A stretch of 64,000 bases of DNA from Bradyrhizobium sp. 199. GTDB taxonomy: Bacteria > Pseudomonadota > Alphaproteobacteria > Rhizobiales > Xanthobacteraceae. A program made the position numbers and the translations under genes. The notes under the pieces were generated by a model. That model was not told the origin of the DNA. It made no database searches and saw nothing but the letters and a program-made list of their open reading frames with translations. This document shows positions 1 to 8,824 of the stretch, in pieces (the first letter of the stretch is position 1; every line of letters starts with the position of its first letter). The DNA lies in contig NZ_JADPJI010000005.1 in assembly GCF_023073355.1 (NCBI RefSeq), forward strand, positions 496,001-560,000. The letters are read 5' to 3'.

Positions 1-240
1 CTCAAATTGGACGAGAGCCGGCTGTCGGCTCATGTGCTGGAGGCGGTCGATCCCGCCGCCGCCATCCTGGAGTTTGTCGAGGTCAACCATGTCGACCACG
101 TCATCATCGGCGCGCGGCAGGGCTCATTCAGGCGAACGCTGCTCGGCAGCGTCTCGGCCAAGGTGGCCTCGGAAGCGGCCTGCACCGTCACCGTGGTGCG
201 GCCGCCGCGGATGGCCGGGGATGCGGAGGAGACCGTCTAG
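1..240 (+). CDS. Universal stress protein (UspA family), 3' part
   Basis: The reading frame is open from the first base, so the gene starts outside the window and only about 79 C-terminal residues are seen. They contain the end of a UspA fold: a hydrophobic strand ending in IIGAR, a GSVSAKV segment like the ATP-binding G-S-V loop of Usp proteins, and a final strand CTVTVVRP. Usp domains bind nucleotides and act in the cytoplasm under stress. In Bradyrhizobium a similar tail also ends larger kinase-Usp fusions, so the full protein may be longer than a stand-alone Usp. The family call is firm; the complete architecture is unknown. Confidence 0.8.
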   Translation, partial: LKLDESRLSAHVLEAVDPAAAILEFVEVNHVDHVIIGARQGSFRRTLLGSVSAKVASEAACTVTVVRPPRMAGDAEETV

Positions 241-246
241 GCCGGA

Positions 247-639
247 TCAGGCCGCGTGAGCAGTGTGCGGGACGCGCTTGCGGCGGATCGGCCAGGAGAA
301 TTGCGGGCCGGGATCGCCATGATCCGCGCTGCCGCCAAAATACTGGATGATCTCGCGGCAGGGCTCGCAATTGAACAGGTTGCGCGAGGCGGATGCCTTG
401 GTCATTTCCTTCAGGCAGTTCGGGCAGTGCGGTTTCATGGAGTTGTTCCGGAAAGGAATGTCAGTGTCGGCGCTGCGAGGGAACGAATGGTCGAGGTCCG
501 TCGTGTCCGGCCCGGCGTCGTCGTCCAGCCCGCCGTCGGCGCGCTCGAGGCGGCCGAAGAAATAATCGAGGCCGGGATGCGGGCGACGCGGGATCCGGCA
601 CCTGCGCTTCGGCTGGCGCTTCACGAGTGCGATCTGCAT
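247..639 (-). CDS. Small zinc-ribbon-like hypothetical protein
   Basis: No named family is recognised. The last 63 residues begin MKPHCPNCLKEM and carry two Cys pairs (CPNC and CEPC) about 20 residues apart, as in a small zinc ribbon. The frame is also open upstream, with an ATG at 639 that lies 5 bases after the stop of the small gene 645-788; that would give 130 residues with an acidic linker (DDDAGPDTTD) before the Cys motifs. The alternative start at 438 gives the 63-residue ribbon alone. Neither start has a strong ribosome site; the longer one is chosen because of the tight spacing to the upstream gene. It converges with the Usp gene. Confidence 0.5.
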   Translation of the reverse strand: MQIALVKRQPKRRCRIPRRPHPGLDYFFGRLERADGGLDDDAGPDTTDLDHSFPRSADTDIPFRNNSMKPHCPNCLKEMTKASASRNLFNCEPCREIIQYFGGSADHGDPGPQFSWPIRRKRVPHTAHAA

Positions 640-644
640 GGCGC

Positions 645-788
645 TCAGCCCCGCCGACGATGAAGGTGGATGACGCGGGCAGAAGCTGCGGCTTTCGCCG
701 GTCGTGCCACGTAGAAGCTGCGAGCCGCAATCGCCGCATTGAACGCTAACCACAACGCTACGCCAGTCCAGATCAGGGTCGCCGTCAT
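645..788 (-). CDS. 47-residue single-pass membrane peptide
   Basis: An ATG at 788 follows a strong ribosome site (GGGAGGACCTT) and opens a 47-codon frame ending in TGA at 645. The product begins MTATLIWTGVALWLAFNA, one hydrophobic helix of about 20 residues, followed by a basic tail ending HLHRRRG, so it should sit in the inner membrane with the tail in the cytoplasm. The next gene on the same strand can start 5 bases downstream, suggesting a two-gene unit. Function is unknown. The call rests on the ribosome site and the membrane-helix composition; no family is named. Confidence 0.65.
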   Translation of the reverse strand: MTATLIWTGVALWLAFNAAIAARSFYVARPAKAAASARVIHLHRRRG

Positions 789-953
789 AAGGTCCTCCCG
801 TCAAAAGCAGGCAGGAATCACTTGCGTTGATTTGCGCGAATCAGTGAAGTCCGGGTGAGTACGGATCAACACTGCAATTTTAGGCATTGCGCGTTGCAAC
901 AACCGTAAAAGCCGCGGCATTTCCTGTCATCCCCATGCGCCGCTTGATCCAGC

Positions 954-1655
954 TCAAATCGCTTCGCCGCGGGCCCCTAGCGCCGCGTTGCGGATCGCGG
1001 CGATGTTGGTCTTGTAGGCTTCCTGCGTGCCGCCCCTGAATACGGACGTGCCGGCGACGAAGGCGTTGGCACCGGCCGCGGCGAGCGCGCCCGCAACATC
1101 GGGCCCGACGCCGCCGTCGACCTCGATGTCGATCGGGCGTCCTGCCGTCATCGCGCGGATGTCGCGGATCTTGTCGATCGCGGAGGGAATGAAGGCCTGG
1201 CCGCCGAAGCCGGGATTGACCGACATCACCAGCACGAGGTCGACGAGGTCGAGGACATATTCGAGCGTGGTGACCGGCGTGCCGGGATTGAGCGAGACGC
1301 CGGCCTTCTTGCCGAGCGCGCGGATCGCCTGCAGCGAGCGGTGCAAATGTGGACCGGCCTCCGCATGCACGGTGATGTGGTCGCAGCCGGCTTTCGCAAA
1401 GGCCTCGAGATAGGGATCACAGGGCGAGATCATCAGATGCGCATCGAACACCTTCTTTGTGTGCGGGCGCATCGCCTTGATGACGTCGGGGCCGTAGGAA
1501 ATGTTGGGAACGAAGTGACCATCCATCACGTCGAGATGGATCCAGTCGGCGCCGGCGGCGTCGACGCTACGCACCTCCTCGCCAAGCCTTGAGAAATCCG
1601 AAGCCAGGATCGAGGGCGCGATTGCCAGGGGGCGGGGGGCGAAGGCTTGGGTCAT
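954..1655 (-). CDS. rpe: Ribulose-phosphate 3-epimerase
   Basis: Interconverts D-ribulose 5-phosphate and D-xylulose 5-phosphate in the pentose phosphate and Calvin cycles, in the cytoplasm. The 233-residue protein is normal length for this TIM barrel and shows the N-terminal APSILASDF strand, the metal-site motifs [12 protein letters not shown] and DAHLM, the [10 protein letters not shown] phosphate loop, and the EVDGGVG catalytic aspartate region. The start at MTQAF is preferred over an upstream ATG because the alignable protein begins there and a purine-rich stretch (GGGAAAAAAG) lies just before it. It is divergent from the EF-hand gene and appears monocistronic. Confidence 0.95.
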   Translation of the reverse strand: MTQAFAPRPLAIAPSILASDFSRLGEEVRSVDAAGADWIHLDVMDGHFVPNISYGPDVIKAMRPHTKKVFDAHLMISPCDPYLEAFAKAGCDHITVHAEAGPHLHRSLQAIRALGKKAGVSLNPGTPVTTLEYVLDLVDLVLVMSVNPGFGGQAFIPSAIDKIRDIRAMTAGRPIDIEVDGGVGPDVAGALAAAGANAFVAGTSVFRGGTQEAYKTNIAAIRNAALGARGEAI

Positions 1656-1909
1656 GGCGCTTTTTTCCCGTGGCGGCCGTGAAAGATGGGCCTCGCCTAA
1701 CATGGGCCTCGGTAGCGGGCAATGCAGTGGAGGCGTGCTTCCTGTGGGCGGAAATTTCTGCCGCGACCGGCATGAATTGCCGGCGTTCCCGGGCCGTCCA
1801 AGGCGGGGTGGCGGCGGAATTCATTGAACTTTTTGCGCTGGCACGACGCTTGCTGACGTTACCTGAAAGAACATTGGCCGCGGCATGCCGCGTCGTTTGG
1901 AGTTGTGCA

Positions 1910-2707
1910 ATGTTGTTAGCCCTTGGCGCGGTCTCCAGTGCCCTCGACGTGATCCAGTCGCTGACGAATTCGAAGGCGTCCTCGTCGACGCAGAAGGCCG
2001 GGTCAACGCAGAAGGCCGGATCTTCCCAAGGCGCAACCAACCCGTTCGCGGTCGACAGCGCGGGCAGCATGACGACCCCGTTGGTCAGCTCAGGCAGTCC
2101 TCCACAGATCGCGCCGGCGACCATGAGCGCGCTGCTCGCCGCGCAGAGCCAATCGACCGACGGCGCCAGCAGTTCGGCGACCTTGACCTCTTCGAATTCG
2201 TCCTCCCAGGCGTCGAAGGGCCGGGAGGCTGCGCTCAAGGATCTGTTCTCGCAGATCGATGCGGACGACGACGGCAGCATCAGCAAGTCCGAGTTTGAGG
2301 ACGCGCTGGGCGCCGGCGGCACCAACCTTGCGCAGGCCGACGACGTGTTCTCGAAGCTCGACGCGAACTCCGACGGCAACGTCAGTCTCGATGAGATGTC
2401 GAAGGCCCTGAAGAGCGGCCACCACGGACACCATCACGCGCAAGGTGCCGGCGCTTCGGGCGATGGATCGGATTCCTCGTCGCAGTCCAAGGGCGGGTCG
2501 ACCTCGACCACGACGACAGCTGCCGACGGCTCGACCACGACGACCGTCACCTATGCCGACGGCTTCAAGATGTCGACCACGGTGCCGGGCGCCTCCAGCC
2601 CGCGTAATTCGGCCTATGATCTGTTCGCGCAGTTGATGCAGCGGCAAGGCGGGCAGGGGCAGGGCTCTTCGGCGGCTGTCGGCTCATCCATGTCGATGAG
2701 CGTGTGA
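1910..2707 (+). CDS. EF-hand calcium-binding protein
   Basis: A 265-residue protein with a pair of canonical EF-hand loops: DADDDGSISKSE at about residue 117 and DANSDGNVSLDE at about residue 151, both with Asp/Ser/Asn at the calcium-coordinating positions and Glu at position 12. Flanking regions are Ser/Thr/Gly-rich and low in complexity, with a duplicated STQKAG element near residue 27 and a His cluster (HHGHHH) after the second hand that could bind metal. The start is the ATG at 1910, 7 bases after GGAG; the open frame further upstream lacks a ribosome site and resembles non-coding sequence. The N-terminus is a weak hydrophobic stretch rather than a clear signal peptide. Role unknown; calcium sensing or buffering is inferred. 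Confidence 0.8.
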   Translation: MLLALGAVSSALDVIQSLTNSKASSSTQKAGSTQKAGSSQGATNPFAVDSAGSMTTPLVSSGSPPQIAPATMSALLAAQSQSTDGASSSATLTSSNSSSQASKGREAALKDLFSQIDADDDGSISKSEFEDALGAGGTNLAQADDVFSKLDANSDGNVSLDEMSKALKSGHHGHHHAQGAGASGDGSDSSSQSKGGSTSTTTTAADGSTTTTVTYADGFKMSTTVPGASSPRNSAYDLFAQLMQRQGGQGQGSSAAVGSSMSMSV

Positions 2708-2720
2708 GCGTCATCCGAGC

Positions 2721-2933
2721 TTAGCCGGCATACTCGCGCGTGATGTCACGATAAGCATACCTGTCACGGATTTCGTGGTTGAAAAACGCTCCCTTCGAGC
2801 GCGCATCCCTGAACCTGGCGGCGACCTCGGGCGGAACATCCTCGTAAACATAGAGGCGTCCGCTGACAAAGGTCACCTGCAGCTCGCGCGTGTCGGGCGC
2901 ATAGCGAAAGAAGCGGATCACGGAAGACGGCAT
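2721..2933 (-). CDS. KTSC domain protein
   Basis: A 70-residue protein matching the KTSC domain: SSVIRFFRYAPDTRELQVTF, then GRLYVYEDVP and a final KGAFFNHEIRDRY. KTSC domains occur as small stand-alone proteins and at the C-terminus of some RNA-synthetase-like proteins; a nucleic-acid role has been suggested but is not established. The start MPSSV fits the domain boundary, and the longer upstream frame is not domain-like. It lies 51 bases downstream of the peptidase gene on the same strand. Confidence 0.8.
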   Translation of the reverse strand: MPSSVIRFFRYAPDTRELQVTFVSGRLYVYEDVPPEVAARFRDARSKGAFFNHEIRDRYAYRDITREYAG

Positions 2934-2983
2934 GGCGGTACACCCTGGCCTGCCGGGGTAACGCCGTATCCGCCCTTTCGTTT

Positions 2984-3979
2984 CTAACCGTACGTGTCCT
3001 TCCACGCCGGCAGCGCCCCCGGAAATGGCAGCGCGGTCGCGTTGTACACGCCGCTTGCAATCGCGCGCGCGACCACGTTGGCGGCGACCATGCCAAGTTC
3101 GGTGAGCTCGACCAGCGGCTCGATCGGCTTCTCGCAGGTGGCCGCGGCGAACAGCACGTCCCCGTCGAGTGGCGCGTGCACCGGATAGATCGCGCGGGCA
3201 AATCCGGTCTGAGCGATCATCGCGAGCCGCTTGGCCTGTGCCTTGCTCAGAATCGCGTCGGTGACGACAAGGCCGATCGTCGTGTTCTCGCGCTCACTCG
3301 CGGCCGGACCGCCCTTGATGCGCATCGCCAGCATGTCGGGCGTGAAGCTTGGCGGCAGGCCCCGTCCGCCGAACTCGCCGTTTTCCTCGAATGGGGCGGC
3401 CCAGAACCAGGGGCCCTCGCCGACTGTGATGCTGCCGACCGCATTCACCACCATGATCGCGCCGACCTTGATGCCATTCGCAGTCAAGGCCGATGCCGAA
3501 CCGATTCCACCCTTGAAGGTGGCGGTGGTGGCACCCAGGCCCGCGCCGACGCTGCCGAGCGCGAAGTCAGCGCCGGCGGAAGCCGCAGCGGCGTAGCCGA
3601 GGTCGCGATAGGGCGAAAAGCGGCCCCAGGCCTTGTCGCCGCCGTTGAGCAGATCGAACACGATCGCGCCGGGGACGACGGGGATCACGGCCTCTCTTAC
3701 CCTGAAACCGCGGCCCTGTTCGGCGAGCCACGCCTGTACGCCGCCACCGGCATCGAGACCGAAGGCGGAGCCGCCGGAGAGTGCGATCGCGTCGATCCGC
3801 TCGACCGTATTGGCGACGTCGAGCAGCGAGACCTCGCGCGTGCCGGGTCCGCCGCCGCGAACATCTATGGCCGCGACCGCCGGGGAATCGAAGATGATCG
3901 CGGTCGTGCCGGAGGCAACTTTGGCATCCTCGGCATGACCGACGCGGACGCCGGCGATATCGGTGAGGAGGTTGTTCAA
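2984..3979 (-). CDS. P1 family (S58) peptidase, DmpA/NylC-like
   Basis: A 331-residue member of the DmpA/NylC/P1 family, N-terminal nucleophile aminopeptidases and amidases that normally cut themselves to expose a Ser or Thr. Family features are the start LTDIAGVRVGHAED, the RGGGPGTRE loop, ALSGGSAFGLDAGGGV, and ATTATFKGGIGSAS. Near the C-terminus, where NylC-type members usually read D-G-D-T with Thr as the new N-terminus after cleavage, this protein reads LDGDVLFAAAT, with Val at about residue 275. If that alignment holds, the usual nucleophile is missing. The substrate is unknown. Confidence 0.85.
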   Translation of the reverse strand: MNNLLTDIAGVRVGHAEDAKVASGTTAIIFDSPAVAAIDVRGGGPGTREVSLLDVANTVERIDAIALSGGSAFGLDAGGGVQAWLAEQGRGFRVREAVIPVVPGAIVFDLLNGGDKAWGRFSPYRDLGYAAAASAGADFALGSVGAGLGATTATFKGGIGSASALTANGIKVGAIMVVNAVGSITVGEGPWFWAAPFEENGEFGGRGLPPSFTPDMLAMRIKGGPAASERENTTIGLVVTDAILSKAQAKRLAMIAQTGFARAIYPVHAPLDGDVLFAAATCEKPIEPLVELTELGMVAANVVARAIASGVYNATALPFPGALPAWKDTYG

Positions 3980-4037
3980 ACTGGCCTCGCGAGCTCAAAG
4001 GAGTTCGCCTCTGCGATAGCGCAGAGAGGTCGCGGGC

Positions 4038-6845
4038 TCAACTGGCCAGCGCCGTTCTGAGCATCTTGGCGAGCTCGGACTTGCGATAGGGCTTCGCCAG
4101 CAGCAGCACGCCGGAATCGAGCCGGCCATGATGGACGATGGCATTTTCGGTGTAGCCCGAGGTGAACAGCGTCTTGAGGTCGGGGCGGCGCCGGGCCGCT
4201 TCGTCGGCAAGCTGGCGGCCGTTCATGTTGCCGGGCATGATGATGTCGGTGAAGAGCAGGTCGATGGCCTTGTCGCTGTCGATGATGGTAAGGGCCTCCG
4301 CGCCATTGGCGGCCTCGAGCGCGGTATAGCCGAGGCTCCTTATCTGCGTCACAACATATTGCCGCACCAGCGCGTCATCCTCGACGATCAGGATCCTCTC
4401 GTTGCCGCCGGTGATGGGCACGTTCTGGAGAACCTCGTATTCGGTCTCCTGCACCCCGGTCGAGCGCGGCAGGTAGATCTTCACGCTCGTGCCGTGGCCT
4501 ACCTCGCTGTAGATCTTGATGTGGCCGCCCGACTGCTTGACGAAACCGAAGACCATGCTCAAGCCCAGGCCGGTGCCCTTGCCGACCTCCTTGGTGGTGA
4601 AGAACGGGTCGAAGACCCGGTCGATGAGGTCCGGCGGAATTCCGCTGCCGGTGTCGCTGACGGCAATCATGACGTAATTGCCGGCGACGACGTCGGGGTT
4701 CATGCTGGCATAGCCGTCGTCGAGGAAGATGTTGCGGGTCTCCAGCACCAGGGTGCCGCCGTCGGGCATGGCATCGCGCGCGTTCAATGCGAGATTGAGG
4801 ATCGCGGTGGATAGCTGGCCAGGGTCGACCAGCGTCGGCCAGGCGTCCTCGGTAAGCTGCGGCATGATTGTGATCTGCTCGCCCAGGGTCGGGTGCAGCA
4901 GCTTGGCGGCTTCGAGCGCCAACGCGTTGACGTCGATCTCGCGCGGCTGCAGCGGCTGCTTGCGGGCGAAGGCGAGCAGATGCTTGGTCAGCTGCGCGCC
5001 GCGTTCGGCGGCGTCGTCGATCAGCTTGGTGATGGCGGCGAGCTCGGGACGATCAGCGACCGCGTCCGCCAAAATGCCGATCGTGCCGGTGATGACGGTC
5101 AGCACGTTGTTGAAGTCATGCGCGACACCGCCGGTCAATTGACCGATGGAATCCATCTTCTGCACTTGCCGGAACTGGGCTTCGGCGGCCTGCTTCTCAG
5201 TGAGATCTCGGCCGATGAAGAAATGGCGCTTCACCGGCTCGGACCATGTGCCCATCCAGTTCAGCGTGACCTCGTGACCGTCGTAGTGATAGTAGCGCGC
5301 CTCGAAGCTGCGCTTGACCGCGCCGCGCCGCGCCGCGCGCATCTCTTCCCTGGTCTTGTCGAGGTCGTCAGGATGAATGAACTCGGTCGCGCTGTGCCCG
5401 ATCATGTCTTCCGGACTGAAGCCGAGGATGTCCTTTACGCTCGGGCTGACCTGAATGAAATTGCCGAAACCGTCGGTGACGAGGATCAGGTCCAGCGAGG
5501 TCTCGAAGATGCGCTGGCGCTCCTCGATCTCGCGGCGAAGCTTCTCCTGCGCCTGCTTCTCCTCGGTGATGTCATGGGCGATCTTGGAGGCTCCGATGAT
5601 CTCTCCGTTGTACGATTTCAATGGAGAAACATTCAGGACGACGTTTATCGCGCGGCCGTCCTTGCGAATCCGCACCGTCTCGTGCTGGGCGATCGACTCG
5701 TTACCGGCGATCCGGTTGAGGATACTCCTGACTTCGCCCTTTCGCTCCGGGGGCACGATGATGTCGATCGACCTGCCGAGGGCCTCCGCGGCGGAATAGC
5801 CGAACAGGTGCTCCGCGGCCTTGTTCCACCCGGTGATGATGCCGTCGAGCGTCTTCGTGATGATCGCGTCGTTGGAGGATTCGACGACGGCGCCGTACAG
5901 CGCGAGGCGTTTGCCGTAGAAGTCGCGATCCGACGCCGATTGCTCGCGTAGCCTGCCGACGAGGCCCACCGTCCGGGCCTGAAGGCGGACGTTCTCGATC
6001 AGCAGCACCGCGAGTACGACGCTCGACGCGCAGAGGCCATAGAGACGGCCGGCGTAGAAACCGAGATCGAAGCGCGCGATGTTGACGACTGCAGACAGCG
6101 CGATGTCGAACAGCCATGCGCACATCACGACCATGAGCCAGACGTCGATCACCGAATGCGGGCGGCGGAACCAGAGCGAAACGAGCGCGGCAAAGCTCAG
6201 CGACCACACGAAGGACACGACCCCGATCATGGTCGGTGTGTAACGGCCGTCACGGAGCAGGACCGGCAACAGATCGTGCTGCGCGGTGACGATCCAGGTG
6301 AAGGCACCCGTGGCAGCGAAGACGCCGAGCACGATTGCGTAGATCGGACCGCTTGTCGCACCCCGGATCCTGGGGCCGCCGTCCTTTTCCTTCAGCCAGG
6401 CATAGCCCAGCACGAACAGCGGGAAGCCCCCGTGCCAGATCATGTAAAGCCAGACGGTGGTCTGGCTGCCCGCGCCAATCAGCCCGGTTGGCGCGAACAG
6501 GCCCGGGAAGGTGAGGGCATGGACCAGCGCTGCCGCGGCGGTGAACAGGTAGCCGGTCGACAACCACAGCAGCGCGCGGGTCCGCAGCACCGAAAACTGC
6601 GAGAGCAGCAGTACAGCCGTGATGATGTCGCTCACTGCTAGGGCGGATTGATAGCTCGCGACGAAGGCGGGGACCGGCGGCAGCGGGATACCTGCGAACG
6701 GAACGGCCAGTGCGAACAGGATCGACGAGACGCCAACGATCCACAGTGCCGCGGTCCGGTCGCCCGACGTGGCCGGCAGCGTTGAAAGAAATGTGCTTCG
6801 GTCAATCAAAGGCACGTTCATTTCTTGCATACCCGTTCTGAGCAT
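4038..6845 (-). CDS. MASE4-PAS-PAS hybrid histidine kinase
   Basis: A 935-residue membrane sensor kinase. Residues about 30-290 hold seven or eight hydrophobic segments of MASE4 type. Two PAS domains follow (about 310-430 and 440-560), then a HisKA region with the phospho-His in GGVAHDFNN (H576), an HATPase_c domain with N-box near 683-697, DTGSGIP and GTGLGLS, and a C-terminal receiver with acceptor Asp867 (LLFTDIIMPG) and Lys in LLAKP. The H-box and receiver are of the type in alphaproteobacterial kinases that phosphorylate an internal receiver. It is divergent from a single-domain response regulator, a likely partner. Starts at 6845, 6830 and 6821 are all possible and none has a strong ribosome site. 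Confidence 0.9.
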   Translation of the reverse strand: MLRTGMQEMNVPLIDRSTFLSTLPATSGDRTAALWIVGVSSILFALAVPFAGIPLPPVPAFVASYQSALAVSDIITAVLLLSQFSVLRTRALLWLSTGYLFTAAAALVHALTFPGLFAPTGLIGAGSQTTVWLYMIWHGGFPLFVLGYAWLKEKDGGPRIRGATSGPIYAIVLGVFAATGAFTWIVTAQHDLLPVLLRDGRYTPTMIGVVSFVWSLSFAALVSLWFRRPHSVIDVWLMVVMCAWLFDIALSAVVNIARFDLGFYAGRLYGLCASSVVLAVLLIENVRLQARTVGLVGRLREQSASDRDFYGKRLALYGAVVESSNDAIITKTLDGIITGWNKAAEHLFGYSAAEALGRSIDIIVPPERKGEVRSILNRIAGNESIAQHETVRIRKDGRAINVVLNVSPLKSYNGEIIGASKIAHDITEEKQAQEKLRREIEERQRIFETSLDLILVTDGFGNFIQVSPSVKDILGFSPEDMIGHSATEFIHPDDLDKTREEMRAARRGAVKRSFEARYYHYDGHEVTLNWMGTWSEPVKRHFFIGRDLTEKQAAEAQFRQVQKMDSIGQLTGGVAHDFNNVLTVITGTIGILADAVADRPELAAITKLIDDAAERGAQLTKHLLAFARKQPLQPREIDVNALALEAAKLLHPTLGEQITIMPQLTEDAWPTLVDPGQLSTAILNLALNARDAMPDGGTLVLETRNIFLDDGYASMNPDVVAGNYVMIAVSDTGSGIPPDLIDRVFDPFFTTKEVGKGTGLGLSMVFGFVKQSGGHIKIYSEVGHGTSVKIYLPRSTGVQETEYEVLQNVPITGGNERILIVEDDALVRQYVVTQIRSLGYTALEAANGAEALTIIDSDKAIDLLFTDIIMPGNMNGRQLADEAARRRPDLKTLFTSGYTENAIVHHGRLDSGVLLLAKPYRKSELAKMLRTALAS

Positions 6846-7077
6846 CTCCGCAGTTCCAAGATCCGGCAGCCTTGACCTTCCGGCCGTCCACGGTAGCCCG
6901 TTCCGGGCGCATGTCGTGAACTGTTGCAGCGACGACTCAACCGAAGGTTACAGCTTACTTAATCTGGGTGGGAATGCGGAGTGGGGATCGGGTAAGATGC
7001 GCTTTACTGGGAAGTGTCATAATGCCTATCCGCCGCAGCGGGTTCCAGGATTGATTAATCTGCGGGAGTTGTTCCCT

Positions 7078-7464
7078 ATGCCTCGCGTTCTCATCATCGA
7101 CGACCAGAAGGACGTCCGCGCGATGATCGCCATCGTGCTTCGGGTCAACCATTACGAGGTCGCCGAGGCCGACAGCGGTACGGCCGGACTGAAGACCTTC
7201 GCGGAAAGCGCCTTTGACGCGGCGATCGTCGATATTTTCCTCGGCGACATCAGCGGCGTCGAGGTCATTGCGTCCCTGCGCGAGCGTGCGCCGGGGCTCC
7301 CCGTCATTGCGGTGTCCGGAATGACGGCGCTGGATTTCATGGAGCAGTCACCCCACCTCGCCAACGTGATTTGCCTGCAAAAGCCGTTTCGGCCGAGCGA
7401 TCTGCTGCAAGCGCTGTGGAAGGTGCAGGCCGCAGCGGCCGGCCAACTGCCCACAGCCGTCTGA
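7078..7464 (+). CDS. Single-domain response regulator (CheY-like)
   Basis: A 128-residue receiver without an output domain. The acidic pair DD at residues 8-9, phospho-acceptor Asp52 in AIVDIFLGD, Ser80 in AVSG and Lys102 in QKPF are all present, so it should be phosphorylatable. The ATG at 7078 is chosen because it opens the receiver fold directly and GGGAG lies 10 bases upstream; the longer open frame before it does not look like protein. The gene is divergent from the hybrid kinase, 232 bases away, so it may take phosphate from that kinase or its receiver. It converges with the binding-protein gene at 7545. Confidence 0.9.
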   Translation: MPRVLIIDDQKDVRAMIAIVLRVNHYEVAEADSGTAGLKTFAESAFDAAIVDIFLGDISGVEVIASLRERAPGLPVIAVSGMTALDFMEQSPHLANVICLQKPFRPSDLLQALWKVQAAAAGQLPTAV

Positions 7465-7479
7465 CCTAAGTGCAAGAAG

Positions 7480-7506
7480 TCACGCCCCAGGCAAGCCGGG
7501 GCGTGA
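7480..7506. terminator. Hairpin between convergent genes
   Basis: A 9-bp perfect stem TCACGCCCC/GGGGCGTGA with an 8-base loop sits between the response regulator and the binding-protein gene, which converge. On the minus strand it is followed by a moderately T-rich stretch (ACTTCTTGC), so it more likely ends the liv operon. The poly-T tract is weak. Confidence 0.5.
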
Positions 7507-7544
7507 TGATGGCTGGTTGTCGGCTCGAGGTCCGGCAAGCGCGC

Positions 7545-8663
7545 TCAGGTGCCGTTGCCCTTGATCTCGGAGTAGCCGCCCTTGGCGTCCCATTTGTAGA
7601 CGACGTAGTCGATCTGCTTGATGTCACCCTTGGCGTCATACTCGATCGGGCCGATCACGGTATCCCACTTGCCGGCCTTGATCGCTTCCATGACCTTTTT
7701 GGCGTCGGTCGTGCCGGCCTTCTTGGCCGCCTGCGACCACACTTGCATTGCTGCATAGGTGTAGAGGGTGTAGCCCTCGGGATCGATGTTCTTGGCCTTG
7801 AAAGCCTCGACGATCTTCTTTGCGGTCGGCTTGTTGCGCGGATCGGGGCCGAAGGTGAACAAGGTGCCTTCGCCGGCCGGGCCGGTGATGGAGGCGTACT
7901 CCTTGTCGGCGAGCGCGTCGCCGGCCATCAGCACGGTCTTGAGACCCTGATCGCGCATCTGACGCAGGATCAGGCCGCTCTCCTGATGGTAACCGCCGAT
8001 ATAGACGAGGTCGATGTTGTCGCGCTTCAAGCGCGAGACGATCGCGTTGAAGTCCTTGTCACCCTTGTTGTACGATTCGTACAGCTTCTCGGTGACGCCG
8101 GCCTTGTTGAGCGCCTTCTTGGTCTCGTCGGCCAGACCCTTGCCGTAGGTGGTCTTGTCGTTGAGGATCGCGATGTTCTTGCCCTTGTAGTTCTTGGCGA
8201 TGTACTGCGCCGCGATCAGGCCTTGCTGATCGTCACGGCCGCAGACGCGCGCCACGTTCCAGAGCTTGCGCTCGGTGAACAGCGGGTTGGTCGAGGCCGG
8301 CGTGATCTGGAGCACGTTGCCGTCAGCATAGGCTTCCGACGCCGGGATCGACGACGACGAGCAATAGTGCCCGGCCACGAACGGGATCTTCGCGCCGGCG
8401 ATCTTTTCGGCGATCGAACGCGCTTGCTTCGGGTCGCAGGCGTCGTCCTCGACGGACAGCGCGAGCTTCTTGCCGTTGAGGCCGCCGGCCGCGTTGATGT
8501 CGGCCACGGCCATCTCGGCGCCGTTCTTCATCTGGCGGCCGAAGGCGGACTCGCCGCCGGTCATCGGACCGGCGACTGCGACGGTGACATCCTGCGCGAA
8601 TGCCGCGCTCGATAGCGCGATCGATGCGCCGAATGCCAGACCGATGAGCTTCAGTGATTTCAT
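7545..8663 (-). CDS. livK: Branched-chain amino acid ABC transporter, periplasmic binding protein
   Basis: A 372-residue periplasmic binding protein of the LivJ/LivK (Peripla_BP_6) family. It has a Sec signal peptide ending AAFA before the mature start QDVTVAVAGPMTGGESAFGRQ, and the typical NGAEMAVADINAAGG and HYCSSSSIPASEAY segments. The start at MKSLK follows a GCGAGG ribosome site. It is the last gene of a liv-type operon, 161 bases after the ATPase gene. The likely ligand is a branched-chain or other neutral amino acid; homologues vary in ligand, so substrate is inferred from family and context. Confidence 0.9.
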   Translation of the reverse strand: MKSLKLIGLAFGASIALSSAAFAQDVTVAVAGPMTGGESAFGRQMKNGAEMAVADINAAGGLNGKKLALSVEDDACDPKQARSIAEKIAGAKIPFVAGHYCSSSSIPASEAYADGNVLQITPASTNPLFTERKLWNVARVCGRDDQQGLIAAQYIAKNYKGKNIAILNDKTTYGKGLADETKKALNKAGVTEKLYESYNKGDKDFNAIVSRLKRDNIDLVYIGGYHQESGLILRQMRDQGLKTVLMAGDALADKEYASITGPAGEGTLFTFGPDPRNKPTAKKIVEAFKAKNIDPEGYTLYTYAAMQVWSQAAKKAGTTDAKKVMEAIKAGKWDTVIGPIEYDAKGDIKQIDYVVYKWDAKGGYSEIKGNGT

Positions 8664-8824
8664 GAGATACCTCGCGGGTGGTCGCCTGTGGACGTTGCCG
8701 GACATGCCCGGTTCGAACCGGCGCCATTCTTGAATGAATTCGCGGAGAAGTCACCGGCAAAATACGGGCATTGCCGCAGATATCTCACCGCATTCGGCCG
8801 CACGCGGACGGGCTTGCGGCCCGG

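Noticed and set aside
8700..8725. T-loop-like GGTTCGAACC suggesting a tRNA
   Set aside because: The flanking sequence does not form an acceptor, D or anticodon arm on either strand; it is a short palindrome only.
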